From the NCBI GenBank assembly GCA_015063845.1, contig SVTJ01000013.1, positions 1 to 64,000 on the forward strand: 64,000 nt of DNA, written 5' to 3'. The notes under the pieces were generated by a model. That model saw only the letters and a list, made by a program, of their open reading frames with translations, searched no databases and was not told the DNA's origin. This document shows, piece by piece, positions 27,214 to 36,109 of the stretch (positions are counted from its first letter, which is position 1; each line of letters opens with the position of its first letter). This DNA is from Oscillospiraceae bacterium (GTDB lineage Bacteria; Bacillota; Clostridia; Oscillospirales; CAG-272). The translations under genes and the position numbers were made by a program.

Positions 27214-28677
27214 GTGCTTACAGGAACGCTTTTAAGGCGTGCGGGAATAGAATGTCCCGCGGAATGTAAGGACATAGAAATTACCGATATCGTGACAAGG
27301 GCAGATATGGCCACAAAGGGCAGTATGTTTATCTGCATCAAGGGGAATAATACCGACGGACACGATTATATCGGGGAAGCAGTAAATAATGGCGCTGTTG
27401 TTATAGTAGCCGAGCAAGTGCGTGACGAGTGTGTGGGTGGTGCCGCAATCGTTAAAGTTGATAACACGAGACACGTAGCCGCTCTGCTCTATAACATACA
27501 GTGCGATGAACCTACAAAAAAGCTGACGGTGGTCGGTGTTACGGGCACTAACGGCAAAACGAGCGTGTGCGCTCTGTTGGAAAGCATATTTCTTGCGGAG
27601 GGTGTCACGTGCGGAGTGATAGGAACAACGGGGTGTCGCATATGCGCGGAGCCGCTTGAGGGTGTTTCGGCAGGTCTGACAACTCCCGACGCTCACGAGC
27701 TTTATTCCATACTCGCTCTTATGGCGGAGCGTGGGGTAACGCACGTATTTCTTGAGGTCAGCTCACACGCGCTCTCGCTCTCCAGAGTGGACGCGATAAG
27801 ATTTAAATACGGAATATTTACAAACCTCTCCCGTGATCATCTTGATTATCACGGCAATATGGAGGATTACTTCCTCGCCAAGGCAAGACTTGCCTTGATA
27901 TGCGAGAAGCTCGTCGTAAACATTGACGACGAATACGGCGCGCGCTTAGCGGCGGCGCACCCCAAGGCACTGACCTGCTCAAAATTTGAAGGAGCTTTTA
28001 CTGCAAAGAACGTAAAAAGCAGTGCAAGGGGAAGTGAATACAAACTTTTATGGAGCGGCGGCGAGCTTGACGCCCGTGTCGGCGCGTTGGGGGATTTTTC
28101 CGTTATGAACTCTCTCCAAGCGGCGGCAGCAGCCCTCGATATGGGAATATCCGCAGATGCGGTCAAGAGGGGACTTTTGCGCTTTTTTGGCGCAAAGGGA
28201 CGAATGGAAAGAGCGGTATTCAGCGAGCCTTATGAGGTGATAGTTGATTACGCGCACACTCCGGACGCGCTCGAGAGACTTCTATGCAGCGCGCGTCTGC
28301 TTCGAGCTGACGGCGGCAGAATAATTCTGCTGTTTGGCTGCGGCGGTGACAGAGATAAGGGCAAGCGCAAGCAAATGGCGCAGATAGCCTCTCGACTGTC
28401 AGACGAGGTCATAGTCACCTCGGACAACTCGCGTAGCGAAAAAGCAGAGGATATAATAGCGGATATACTTAAGGGTATAGATAAAGAAAAGCCTTACACG
28501 GTAGTTGCCTCGCGCGCGCGTGCGATAGAATACGCGGTGAGCATCGCGAGGGCAGGGGATGTTGTTCTTCTCGCGGGTAAGGGACACGAAAAATACGAGA
28601 TAGATGCCGACGGAAAGCACGATTTTGACGAAATAAGTATCGTCAGGGCGGCTGTGGCGGCGAAAAATAAAGCTTAA
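27214..28677 (+). CDS. murE: UDP-MurNAc-tripeptide synthetase MurE
   Basis: MurE adds the third amino acid to UDP-MurNAc-L-Ala-D-Glu in the cytoplasm. The 487-residue protein has GVTGTNGKTS for ATP, LEVSSHALS, VDYAHTPDAL and TSDNSRSEK. The usual meso-diaminopimelate specificity motif is DNPR; here it reads DNSR, with the Arg retained, so diaminopimelate is the likely substrate. The start is taken as GTG 27214, 5 nt after GGAGG, giving the normal N-terminus; an upstream in-frame TTG overlaps the ribosome site. Confidence 0.94.
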   Translation: MLTGTLLRRAGIECPAECKDIEITDIVTRADMATKGSMFICIKGNNTDGHDYIGEAVNNGAVVIVAEQVRDECVGGAAIVKVDNTRHVAALLYNIQCDEPTKKLTVVGVTGTNGKTSVCALLESIFLAEGVTCGVIGTTGCRICAEPLEGVSAGLTTPDAHELYSILALMAERGVTHVFLEVSSHALSLSRVDAIRFKYGIFTNLSRDHLDYHGNMEDYFLAKARLALICEKLVVNIDDEYGARLAAAHPKALTCSKFEGAFTAKNVKSSARGSEYKLLWSGGELDARVGALGDFSVMNSLQAAAAALDMGISADAVKRGLLRFFGAKGRMERAVFSEPYEVIVDYAHTPDALERLLCSARLLRADGGRIILLFGCGGDRDKGKRKQMAQIASRLSDEVIVTSDNSRSEKAEDIIADILKGIDKEKPYTVVASRARAIEYAVSIARAGDVVLLAGKGHEKYEIDADGKHDFDEISIVRAAVAAKNKA

Positions 28678-28685
28678 AAATGCAT

Positions 28686-28799
28686 AGGGCTTTTGCCCGA
28701 TTTTAAAAACGCCTCGAGCGAAGCGAGGGGGACTTTTGCCCTCTTTTTGAAAACGCGTGAGGTGAAGTATAGGGGACTTTTGCCCTTTTTTGAAAAAAG
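28686..28799 (+). repeat. Three tandem 43/44-bp terminator-like units between murE and murF
   Basis: The core CTTTTGCCC occurs at 28690-28698, 28733-28741 and 28777-28785. Each is preceded by GGG(G) and followed by a T-rich then A-rich stretch. The units also share ACGC..GAG..GAAG between cores. Each GGG(C/GA)TTTTGCCC can fold as a small hairpin with a T run after it, so the array may act as serial weak attenuators or processing sites that set MurE:MurF ratios. Confidence 0.7.
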
Positions 28800-28824
28800 A
28801 CTTAATGAAAGGCGGTACTTTATA

Positions 28825-30270
28825 ATGAAAGTCAACGTTGGATGCAGACAACTTACGATGTCAGAGCTGGCGCAGATATGCGGCGGTATTCTTACCTTTG
28901 TCGGCGGTGAATTTAATAGAGATATGCCTTTCAGTTACGTGTGCACCGACTCTCGTGAGACGGCTGACGGAGCTCTTTTCGTAGCTCTGGGCGGCGAGAG
29001 AGTGGACGGTCACGATTATATCGACGCGGCTATATCCAAGGGAAGCGGTTGCGTTCTTTGCGAGAGAATACCCAACACAGTGCTTGATAAAAAGTACGTA
29101 GCAGTCGTTGTTGAGGATTCGCTCAAGGCTGTCGGCGAGCTTGCAAAGGCTTACGACCGTAGAATAAACCACCGCAAGGTAGCTATCACGGGAAGTGTTG
29201 GTAAGACAACTACTAAGGAGTTCGTGGCAAGCGTTCTCGAGGAGAGCTTCCGCGTTCACAAAACACTCGGCAACTATAACAGCAATATCGGTATGCCCCT
29301 CTCTATGCTCTCTATGAGCAGCGACACAGAGGTGTCCGTTCTTGAGATGGGAATGAGCGGATTTGGTGAGATAGAGTATCTCTCCAAGATAGCTGAGCCC
29401 GATATCGCGATAATCACTAACGTAGGTTCTTCACATATGGGTCACCTCGGCTCTCGTGAGAACATAGGAAAGGCAAAGCTTGAGATAGTCAAGGGACTTA
29501 AGAAGGGCGGAACGCTTATTCTCAACGGCGACGACGATATTCTCAGGGCTTATAATAATCCCGATTTCAACGCTATCTACGTTGGTATTGACAACGATTG
29601 CGATTTTCGTGCCGTCAATATAAGAGAGGGTATAGATAAGACCACTTTCGACATCGTTTCGAGCAAGAGAACTGTTGAAAACGTAGTTATCCCCACTGTT
29701 GGTAAGCATAACGTATACGCCGCTCTTTTCGCGTACGCGGTAGGTATGAGAATGAACGTGCCTGACGGAATGATACTTCGCGGACTTGCGTCCTACAGAC
29801 CCGTTGGCATGAGACAGAATATATACGACCTTGGTAAGATAACAGTTATCGAGGATTGCTACAACGCAAGCCCCGAGTCTATGAAGGCGGCTATCGGCGT
29901 TCTTTCGAGTGTTAAGAGAAACAAGGGTAAGGGAAGAATGCTTGCTCTGCTTGGCAATATGTATGAGCTTGGCGCGCAGTCCGAGAGCTTCCATGAGCAG
30001 GTGGGTATGTACTTTGCAAAGGCAGGCGGAGATGCGCTCTTCACGTTCGGCGAGGTCGCTGACCATATAGCGGGCGGCGCTTTGCTTGGAGGTCTTGACA
30101 ATGAGCGCATATTCAGAAATGCCAACGTCAGCGATCCCGCTCTTAGCGGGGAGATGCTGCTGCACAGCCTCAGAGAGGGCGACACGCTTCTCGTGAAGGC
30201 GAGCCGCGGTGCGGCTGCGGAGAGAGTTATTGCTTATCTCCGTGAAAATCAGTCCAGACTTTGTATATAA
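28825..30270 (+). CDS. murF: UDP-MurNAc-tripeptide:D-Ala-D-Ala ligase MurF
   Basis: MurF attaches D-Ala-D-Ala to complete the UDP-MurNAc-pentapeptide. The 481-residue protein has AITGSVGKTTTKEF for ATP, LEMGMSGFGEIEYLS, TNVGSSHMGHLGS and EDCYNASPESMKAA. ATG 28825 is preferred because it gives the normal N-terminus (MSELAQICGG follows closely). An open frame continues upstream through the tandem units to 28693 but has no family similarity there. AAAGG lies 12 nt upstream, a rather long spacing. murF follows murE with the repeat array in between. Confidence 0.94.
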   Translation: MKVNVGCRQLTMSELAQICGGILTFVGGEFNRDMPFSYVCTDSRETADGALFVALGGERVDGHDYIDAAISKGSGCVLCERIPNTVLDKKYVAVVVEDSLKAVGELAKAYDRRINHRKVAITGSVGKTTTKEFVASVLEESFRVHKTLGNYNSNIGMPLSMLSMSSDTEVSVLEMGMSGFGEIEYLSKIAEPDIAIITNVGSSHMGHLGSRENIGKAKLEIVKGLKKGGTLILNGDDDILRAYNNPDFNAIYVGIDNDCDFRAVNIREGIDKTTFDIVSSKRTVENVVIPTVGKHNVYAALFAYAVGMRMNVPDGMILRGLASYRPVGMRQNIYDLGKITVIEDCYNASPESMKAAIGVLSSVKRNKGKGRMLALLGNMYELGAQSESFHEQVGMYFAKAGGDALFTFGEVADHIAGGALLGGLDNERIFRNANVSDPALSGEMLLHSLREGDTLLVKASRGAAAERVIAYLRENQSRLCI

Positions 30271-30285
30271 TTTCGGAGAAAATAA

Positions 30286-31278
30286 ATGTTTGAACAGCTC
30301 GTAATGGAATTTTTGGCTGTGGGGGTATCGTCGTTTTTTGTAACGGCGATACTTTGCCATTATATTATTCCCGCACTTTCAAAAAAACATATAGGTCAGT
30401 CCATTCGCGCTGAGGGTCCTCAGAGCCACCGCGCAAAGGCAGGTACGCCGACTATGGGAGGCATCTGCTTTATTATCGGTATGCTGGCGGTGCTCGCGGG
30501 CACTACCGTGTTTTACGCGATAAAGGGCAAGCAAACACAGCTTATACCTATGGCACTAACCGTCTGTCTCGCGCTTCTTAACGGTCTTATCGGACTTTTT
30601 GACGATTATCGTAAGCTGGTAAAGCACCAGAACGAGGGCCTCAAAGCAGGACAGAAGTTTTTGCTTCAGTGCCTTGCCGCTGCGCTTTATCTGGTTATTA
30701 TGAGACTTACAGGTCACATCGACACCTTGCTTCATATACCCTTTACCGACATTATGCTTGACCTTGGTATAGGATATTATGCGGGAGCGATGATATTCAT
30801 AGTCGGACTTGTTAACAGCGTTAATCTCACCGACGGTCTCGACGGACTTGCAACGTCAGTTACTCTTGTAGTAACAGCTTTCATCGCGTTCGTCGCGCTG
30901 AATTATCTCAACGCATCAATGACACTCGTTGCGGCGGCTCTCATAGGAAGCTTGCTTGCTTTTCTCCGCAAGAACTGCCACGTTGCCTCAGTTTTTATGG
31001 GGGATACGGGAAGCCTGTTCCTCGGCGGAGCTTTGGCAGGCGTTGCGTTTATGATAAACGATATGCTCGTGATGGTAATAGCTTGCGGCATATTCATTTT
31101 TGAGATGCTCAGCGTTGTCATTCAGGTGGCGGTATTCAAGACTGTAAACAAGAGAGTATTCCTCATGGCTCCGTTCCATCATCATCTTGAGGCGAAGCAG
31201 TGGGGAGAGAACAAGATAGTGCTTGAGTTTAGCATAATAACTCTTGTGCTTTGCGTTATAGCTTGGTTCGGACTTTAA
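30286..31278 (+). CDS. mraY: Phospho-MurNAc-pentapeptide transferase MraY
   Basis: MraY transfers phospho-MurNAc-pentapeptide to undecaprenyl phosphate, making lipid I at the inner membrane face. The 330-residue protein is polytopic, with the catalytic motifs LFDDYRKL, NLTDGLDGLA and FMGDTGSLFLGG and the histidine-rich APFHHHLE loop. It begins 15 bp after murF. In many Firmicutes murD follows; here ftsW follows instead. Confidence 0.96.
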   Translation: MFEQLVMEFLAVGVSSFFVTAILCHYIIPALSKKHIGQSIRAEGPQSHRAKAGTPTMGGICFIIGMLAVLAGTTVFYAIKGKQTQLIPMALTVCLALLNGLIGLFDDYRKLVKHQNEGLKAGQKFLLQCLAAALYLVIMRLTGHIDTLLHIPFTDIMLDLGIGYYAGAMIFIVGLVNSVNLTDGLDGLATSVTLVVTAFIAFVALNYLNASMTLVAAALIGSLLAFLRKNCHVASVFMGDTGSLFLGGALAGVAFMINDMLVMVIACGIFIFEMLSVVIQVAVFKTVNKRVFLMAPFHHHLEAKQWGENKIVLEFSIITLVLCVIAWFGL

Positions 31279-31291
31279 ATGAAAGAGAATA

Positions 31292-31330
31292 AGAGGGTAC
31301 AGTAAAAGCTTCTCTTAGCTGTTACCCTCT
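31292..31330 (+). other. Hairpin between mraY and ftsW
   Basis: AGAGGGTACAG can pair with CTGTTACCCTCT with a single bulged base. No T run follows, so it is more likely an RNA-processing or stability structure than a terminator. Its function is not known. Confidence 0.45.
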
Positions 31331-31358
31331 CACAAAAAATAATTAGCGGAGGTGCGGT

Positions 31359-32678
31359 ATGGAAGAAAACGAAAAGCAAGAACAAAATACTTCCAATTTA
31401 CCCGATAGCCCCCGCTCTTCTTTTTCTCTTAAACCGTCGGCAATAAAGAGAAATATACAAAACGCGCTTGACCGCAGAGCGGATAGGCTGGCGGAAAACG
31501 ACGTGATATTCAAAGAACCGCTGACACCCAAGGCAGAGGAAGCACCCGCTCCCCTCGTCAAGGGCAAGATAGATACGTGGTTCTTGCTGTGGGCTGCCGT
31601 GCTCCTGTGCTTCGGTGCGATAATGTCTTACAGCGCGAGTGCCGTGTATGCCGAGCAGAAGTTCGACAGCTCAACGTATTTCCTTTGGAGATACATATTA
31701 TTCGCCGTGCTTGCGGTTGTTGCGACTGCACCGTTCGTTATATTCGCAAGACCGTGGTTCTGGCGTGTATTCGGCGCGGGCTCGTACGTGGTCTCGATAA
31801 TCTTGCTTTTGCTGGTCCTCGTCATTGGTGTTGCCGAGGGAGACGCGCAAAGATGGATAGACCTCGGATTTATCACGGTACAGCCCTCGGAGATCGCAAA
31901 AATGGCTGTGGTGATGGTACTTGCGCTATATATGTCGAAGTATGAAAAGGAGATAACCTCGACACACGCCTTTGGCGGCAGCTTCCGCAAGGGAGTGCTT
32001 ATGCCGATGTGCATAATCGGAGTTATATGCGTGCTCGTAATGCTTGAGCGACATATATCGGGACTTATGATAATCGGTATGCTCGGAGTTGCGGTAATGT
32101 TCCTTGGCGGAACACGTATAAAATGGCTTGCGATGTTCCTCGGTATTATCGCCGTTGCGGGTGTGCTTCTCATACTGTTTTCAAGCTACGCGCAGACCAG
32201 AGTAGATATTTGGTGGAACATAGACGAGGCAGACCCTCTCGGCTCTGCGTGGCAGACGCTCCAAGGACTTTACGCGATAGGCTCGGGCAGCTTTTTCGGT
32301 CTTGGTCTCGGAAGCAGCCGACAAAAATTCGGCTACGTTTCTCAGCCGCAGAACGACTTTATATTCACCATCATCTGCGAGGAGCTTGGATTTATTGGAG
32401 CGTTTATACTTATGGCGCTTTTCGCACTTCTCATATGGAGAGGTATAAAGATAGGTCAAAGAGCTCCCGACCGTTTTTGCGCACTTGTCGTATGGGGCTT
32501 GACATTCAAGATAGCGCTTCAGGTGGCGATGAACATAGCGGTCGTAACAAACACAATGCCTAACACGGGTATATCGCTTCCATTCTTCAGCTCGGGCGGA
32601 ACCTCGCTCATGCTTCAGATATTCGAGATAGGAATCATACTGTCGATATCGAGATTTTCTACGGTAAAGAATAAATAA
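31359..32678 (+). CDS. ftsW: SEDS glycosyltransferase FtsW
   Basis: FtsW polymerises lipid II into glycan strands at the septum with its partner class B PBP. The 439-residue protein has about ten membrane segments and the SEDS motifs RHISGLMI, PQNDFIFTII.EELGF and PNTGISLPFFSSGGTSL. A charged N-terminal extension of about 70 residues precedes the first helix, longer than usual. It lies where murD-ftsW normally sit and has its own SD (GCGGAGGTG). Confidence 0.92.
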   Translation: MEENEKQEQNTSNLPDSPRSSFSLKPSAIKRNIQNALDRRADRLAENDVIFKEPLTPKAEEAPAPLVKGKIDTWFLLWAAVLLCFGAIMSYSASAVYAEQKFDSSTYFLWRYILFAVLAVVATAPFVIFARPWFWRVFGAGSYVVSIILLLLVLVIGVAEGDAQRWIDLGFITVQPSEIAKMAVVMVLALYMSKYEKEITSTHAFGGSFRKGVLMPMCIIGVICVLVMLERHISGLMIIGMLGVAVMFLGGTRIKWLAMFLGIIAVAGVLLILFSSYAQTRVDIWWNIDEADPLGSAWQTLQGLYAIGSGSFFGLGLGSSRQKFGYVSQPQNDFIFTIICEELGFIGAFILMALFALLIWRGIKIGQRAPDRFCALVVWGLTFKIALQVAMNIAVVTNTMPNTGISLPFFSSGGTSLMLQIFEIGIILSISRFSTVKNK

Positions 32679-32719
32679 TAGGGTTTTAATAAAATATATT
32701 TTATTTTTAGGTGGACATA

Positions 32720-33856
32720 ATGAGAGTATTGCTTACAGGTGGCGGTACGAGTGGGCACGTAAATCCCGCTTTGGCGATCGCTGATATCATAAAAAAGAAA
32801 GACCCCAATGCCGTGTTTGCATACGTCGGCACGGAGAAGGGAATAGAGAGAAGACTTGTTGAAAAAGAGGGTTATCCGTTCTATCCCATAAAGATACAGG
32901 GTGTCAGCCGCTCGTTTTCGCTGTCGAATATAAGAACGGCATATCTTGTAATGACTGCTCCCACAAAGTGCAAGCAGATAATCAAAGACTTCCGTCCCGA
33001 TGTCGTTATCGGTACGGGCGGTTACGTCTGCTGGGCACCCCTTAAGGCGGCTGCGGAGATGGGAATACCCACGATAGTTCACGAGTCGAACTCCGTACCG
33101 GGGCTCGCCGTTAAAAGACTTGAGGGCAAGATAGATCTCTTGCTCACCAACTTCAAGTCGACCGCACGCGGACTCAGCCAGCCCGAAAAGGCTGTGAACG
33201 TCGGTAACCCAATAAGATTTTCATTTGGGGATATGACAAAGCAAGAGGCGAGAAAAAAGCTCGGTATTCCCGAGAACATAAAATTTGTCATTCTTTCCTT
33301 CGGCGGAAGCCTTGGTGCGCCCAAGATAAACGAGGCGGCAATAGACGTTATGCGTAAATTCTCGCTCAGTCACGAGGATGTTATGCACTTCCATTCGGGC
33401 GGAAAGAACTGTTATTCGGGTGCGATGCAGCTTTTTGCGGGCTACGGACTTGAAAAAAATCCGAGACTTGATATAAGAGAATATATTTATGATATGTCGG
33501 TGTATATGGCGGCGGCTGACCTTATAATCTGCCGTGCGGGTGCTATGACGATAACCGAGCTTTCGATTATGCGTAAGGCGGCTATTCTCATTCCGTCACC
33601 TCACGTTACCGACAATCACCAGTACAAGAATGCCGCAATACTCCAGAAGGCAGGCGCGGCAGTGCTTATTGAGGAGAGCGAGCTTGACTGTGAGCGAATA
33701 AACGCAGAGGTCGAGCGCATCTATTCAAATCAGGAAGTGAGAGATAAAATGTGCGAGGCTGTGTCGGAATTTGCCACTGTCGACGTTGATGAACGTATAT
33801 ACGCAGAGATATGCAAGCTGCTTCGCAACAAGGCAAAAATCAAAAGGAGAGGATAA
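32720..33856 (+). CDS. murG: UDP-GlcNAc:lipid I N-acetylglucosaminyltransferase MurG
   Basis: MurG adds GlcNAc to lipid I to give lipid II on the cytoplasmic membrane face. The 378-residue GT28 protein starts MRVLLTGGGTSGHVNPALA and has VIGTGGYVCWAPL, HESNSVPG, SFGGSLGA and ICRAGAMTITEL. The start at ATG 32720 follows AGGTGG; an in-frame GTG at 32711 is inside that ribosome site. Confidence 0.96.
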   Translation: MRVLLTGGGTSGHVNPALAIADIIKKKDPNAVFAYVGTEKGIERRLVEKEGYPFYPIKIQGVSRSFSLSNIRTAYLVMTAPTKCKQIIKDFRPDVVIGTGGYVCWAPLKAAAEMGIPTIVHESNSVPGLAVKRLEGKIDLLLTNFKSTARGLSQPEKAVNVGNPIRFSFGDMTKQEARKKLGIPENIKFVILSFGGSLGAPKINEAAIDVMRKFSLSHEDVMHFHSGGKNCYSGAMQLFAGYGLEKNPRLDIREYIYDMSVYMAAADLIICRAGAMTITELSIMRKAAILIPSPHVTDNHQYKNAAILQKAGAAVLIEESELDCERINAEVERIYSNQEVRDKMCEAVSEFATVDVDERIYAEICKLLRNKAKIKRRG

Positions 33857-33862
33857 AAGCTT

Positions 33863-34648
33863 ATGCGCAAGGCGAATAAAGAACAGAAGCAGATAAGAAA
33901 GCCAAAGCCCATTTTTGTGGTCATAACTGTCTTTATGGCACTTTGCGCGTGCTTTACGCTGTTTTGGTACATAAGAAGCATGCTTCCCGTGAAAAAATTT
34001 GTTGTATCGGGTGCTACCCAATACGATAAAATGGAGATAATCGAGGCATCGGGTATCAAAGAGGGCGATAGACTTTATAAGATAGACGCTGACAAGGTAG
34101 AGGAAAAATTGCTTGAAGAATGTCTTTATTTCGACAGCGTAAAGGTAGAGAAAAAATTCCCCAACACCGTTATCTTCAGAGTTGAGGAAAAGCTGGCGCA
34201 GTGGTATATCCAGGTGTCCGACAGCTACTATGCGCTTGATAGCGATATGCTGGTTATCGAGGAGACATATTCCAACGAGAAGTTTGTGAAGGGCGGAGTA
34301 CCTCGGCTGATACTGCCAAATCTCAGTCGACTGATGTGCGGCGAAAAGCCAACCTTTGGCAGTAATGAGGCAGAGGTCGAAAGAGTAGAGGCGTTGCTCA
34401 AGGAGATACAGGAGATGACGTTCAAATCTCGTCTGACACTTGTTGATATGGAGAGCCGCTTCGACATAGCCGTAGAGGTCGACGGTAAATTCGACGTTTA
34501 CATAGGCGACCCGACCAACGTTTCCGAGAAGCTGACGGCAGTCGAACATATATTAAAGACCGACGCACTGAAAAACAGCGCGGGAGCGAGCATAAACGCC
34601 GCGATACCGTCGCAGGTACACGTGGATAAAATATACGTGGCGGAATAA
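33863..34648 (+). CDS. ftsQ: FtsQ/DivIB-type cell division protein
   Basis: The 261-residue protein has a short basic cytoplasmic tail, one membrane helix (about 15-37) and an extracytoplasmic region that begins with a POTRA-like domain (KFVVSGATQYDKMEIIEASGI). It is the last gene of this dcw operon and would complex with FtsL and DivIC to control septal synthesis. It starts 6 bp after murG behind AGGAGAGG. ftsA and ftsZ, which often follow, are absent. Confidence 0.85.
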   Translation: MRKANKEQKQIRKPKPIFVVITVFMALCACFTLFWYIRSMLPVKKFVVSGATQYDKMEIIEASGIKEGDRLYKIDADKVEEKLLEECLYFDSVKVEKKFPNTVIFRVEEKLAQWYIQVSDSYYALDSDMLVIEETYSNEKFVKGGVPRLILPNLSRLMCGEKPTFGSNEAEVERVEALLKEIQEMTFKSRLTLVDMESRFDIAVEVDGKFDVYIGDPTNVSEKLTAVEHILKTDALKNSAGASINAAIPSQVHVDKIYVAE

Positions 34649-34652
34649 ACCG

Positions 34653-34690
34653 AAAAAGAGGAAAGCTTGTGAAAAGCTTTCCTCTTTTTT
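34653..34690. terminator. Bidirectional terminator at the end of the dcw operon
   Basis: AAAAAGAGGAAAGCTT pairs with AAGCTTTCCTCTTTTT across a short loop, with A and T tracts on the two sides. It serves ftsQ and the convergent HAD gene, whose stop codon it overlaps. Confidence 0.88.
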
Positions 34691-35330
34691 ATATGAATTT
34701 CAAAATATCATCAACTGTCTCCGCTATGTATTTTGCGCCTGCGCTTGTCAGCTCATCACGGCTACCGTAGCCGTAGAGCACGCCTATGCTGTCAATACCG
34801 TGTTCCTTTGCACCGAGCACGTCGTGCTCTCTGTCGCCCACCATTATTACGTCCTTTACGTCTTCAATTCCGCATTCGTCAAGCACGTAGCGTATAACGT
34901 CCGCCTTCTTCGCGCGGCTCTCGTCCATAGACGCTGCACCGATAAAGTCGAAATAGTCGTAAAGATCGAAGTGCAAAAGTATCTTCTTAGCAAACTCATC
35001 GGGCTTAGAGGTGGCGAGTATTATTTTTTTGCCACGCCTTTTAAGCTCGCCGAGCATTTCCGTAATACCGTCGTATAAGGTGTTCTCATAAAGACCGCGT
35101 GAGCGGAAATACTCTCTGTATTTATCGAGGGTCTTTTGGCTGTCTTCGCGAGAAAAACCGTACTCCTTGCTGAATGCGTCAAGCAGGGGAGGTCCTATGA
35201 ATTTATAAAGCTCGCGTCTATTCTCTACCACGATACCCCACATTTCAAGTGCGTATGCGACCGAGTTGGTGATACCAAGTGCGGGGTCTGTGAGCGTACC
35301 GTCGAGGTCGAAAAGAATGATATTATACAT
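34689..35330 (-). CDS. HAD-superfamily phosphatase, phosphoglycolate-phosphatase-like
   Basis: The 213-residue protein is a subclass IA HAD hydrolase. Motif I is FDLDGTLTDP with the nucleophilic Asp and acid/base Asp, motif II is ATSKP, and motif IV is MVGDREHDVLGA. It is closest to Gph/PpaX-like phosphatases, acting on a small phosphorylated metabolite; substrate cannot be fixed. The start at 35330 (MYNIILFDLDG) follows GGAGG at 8 nt. The upstream frame runs into module D and is not part of the gene. Confidence 0.85.
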   Translation of the reverse strand: MYNIILFDLDGTLTDPALGITNSVAYALEMWGIVVENRRELYKFIGPPLLDAFSKEYGFSREDSQKTLDKYREYFRSRGLYENTLYDGITEMLGELKRRGKKIILATSKPDEFAKKILLHFDLYDYFDFIGAASMDESRAKKADVIRYVLDECGIEDVKDVIMVGDREHDVLGAKEHGIDSIGVLYGYGSRDELTSAGAKYIAETVDDILKFI

Positions 35331-35360
35331 CGTTTGCCTCCGAATTTTAGTATTATACTT

Positions 35361-35572
35361 ATAAATTAGGATTTGTCGGTGGTTTCGCACAGTACCCCTC
35401 TTAAAAGTTTTAGTCAAGTTTTTTCAAAAACTTGCGGGGTCAAGGGGCGGCGCCCATTGCCGCTCTCCGCAGAGAGCGGAATTCCCCCACGCTGAGAAGG
35501 AGGTCTGGAGGGAACCTCCAGGCGCGCGTCGCAACGCGCGAAATCCCCTATTGTACCAACAAATCCTAATTT
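35361..35572. repeat. Module D repeat (copy 2)
   Basis: Bounded by TTAGGATTTGTCGG (35365-35378) and CCAACAAATCCTAATTT, it shares nearly all the interior of 7950-8193 in the same direction: CCCCTCTTAAAAGTTTTAGT, GGGGCGGCGCCCATTG, CTCTCCGCAGAGAG, GGAGGTCTGGAGGGA and GCGCGTCGCAACGCGC. It fills the gap between the HAD gene and the rplL terminator. Confidence 0.85.
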
Positions 35573-35596
35573 ATTATATCATCTTTCCCATTATAA

Positions 35597-35638
35597 CACA
35601 AAAAGTGCAGAGATGCAATATCTCTGCACTTTTTGTGT
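35597..35638. terminator. Terminator of rplJ-rplL
   Basis: ACACAAAAAGTGCAGAGAT pairs with ATCTCTGCACTTTTTGTGT, a 19-bp stem with a short loop. It closes the minus-strand ribosomal operon just after rplL. Confidence 0.88.
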
Positions 35639-35652
35639 ATGTTAGGGTTAAA

Positions 35653-36033
35653 TTACTTAACCTCAACCTCTGCGCCAGCTTCCTCGAGAGTCTTCTTGAT
35701 GGACTCTGCCTCGTCCTTGGAAACGCCTTCCTTAACAGCCTTGGGTGCACCCTCAACCATCTCCTTAGCTTCCTTAAGGCCGAGACCTGTGATCTCTCTA
35801 ACTGCCTTGATAACGTCGAGCTTCTTAGCTCCGAAGGACTTGAGAACTACGTCGAACTCAGTCTTCTCCTCTGCTGCGGGAGCTGCTGCTCCGCCTGCTA
35901 CTGCAACAACACCAACGGGAGCTGCTGCGGATACGCCGAACTCTTCCTCAACTGCCTTTACAAGGTCAGCGAGCTCGATGATTGTAAGTGTCTTGATCTC
36001 TTCAAGAATGTTTGTGATCTTTTCAGATGCCAT
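35653..36033 (-). CDS. rplL: Ribosomal protein bL12 (L7/L12)
   Basis: bL12 forms the flexible ribosomal stalk that recruits translation GTPases. The 126-residue protein has the N-terminal dimerisation helix pair ([18 protein letters not shown]), an Ala/Pro/Gly hinge ([17 protein letters not shown]) and the C-terminal globular domain with [11 protein letters not shown] and [17 protein letters not shown]. It lies 76 bp downstream of rplJ in the same transcript and starts after AAGGAGG. Confidence 0.97.
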   Translation of the reverse strand: MASEKITNILEEIKTLTIIELADLVKAVEEEFGVSAAAPVGVVAVAGGAAAPAAEEKTEFDVVLKSFGAKKLDVIKAVREITGLGLKEAKEMVEGAPKAVKEGVSKDEAESIKKTLEEAGAEVEVK

Positions 36034-36109
36034 TTTTAGTTTCCTCCTTAAAACGGAATAATTTTAAATTTTTTGTTGGCGTTTTACGCCGCGTTATATC
36101 GCAGATCGA

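Noticed and set aside
28693..28824. N-terminal extension of murF through the tandem array
   Set aside because: The extension is encoded by the 43-bp repeats and has no MurF similarity; the internal ATG at 28825 gives a normal N-terminus.
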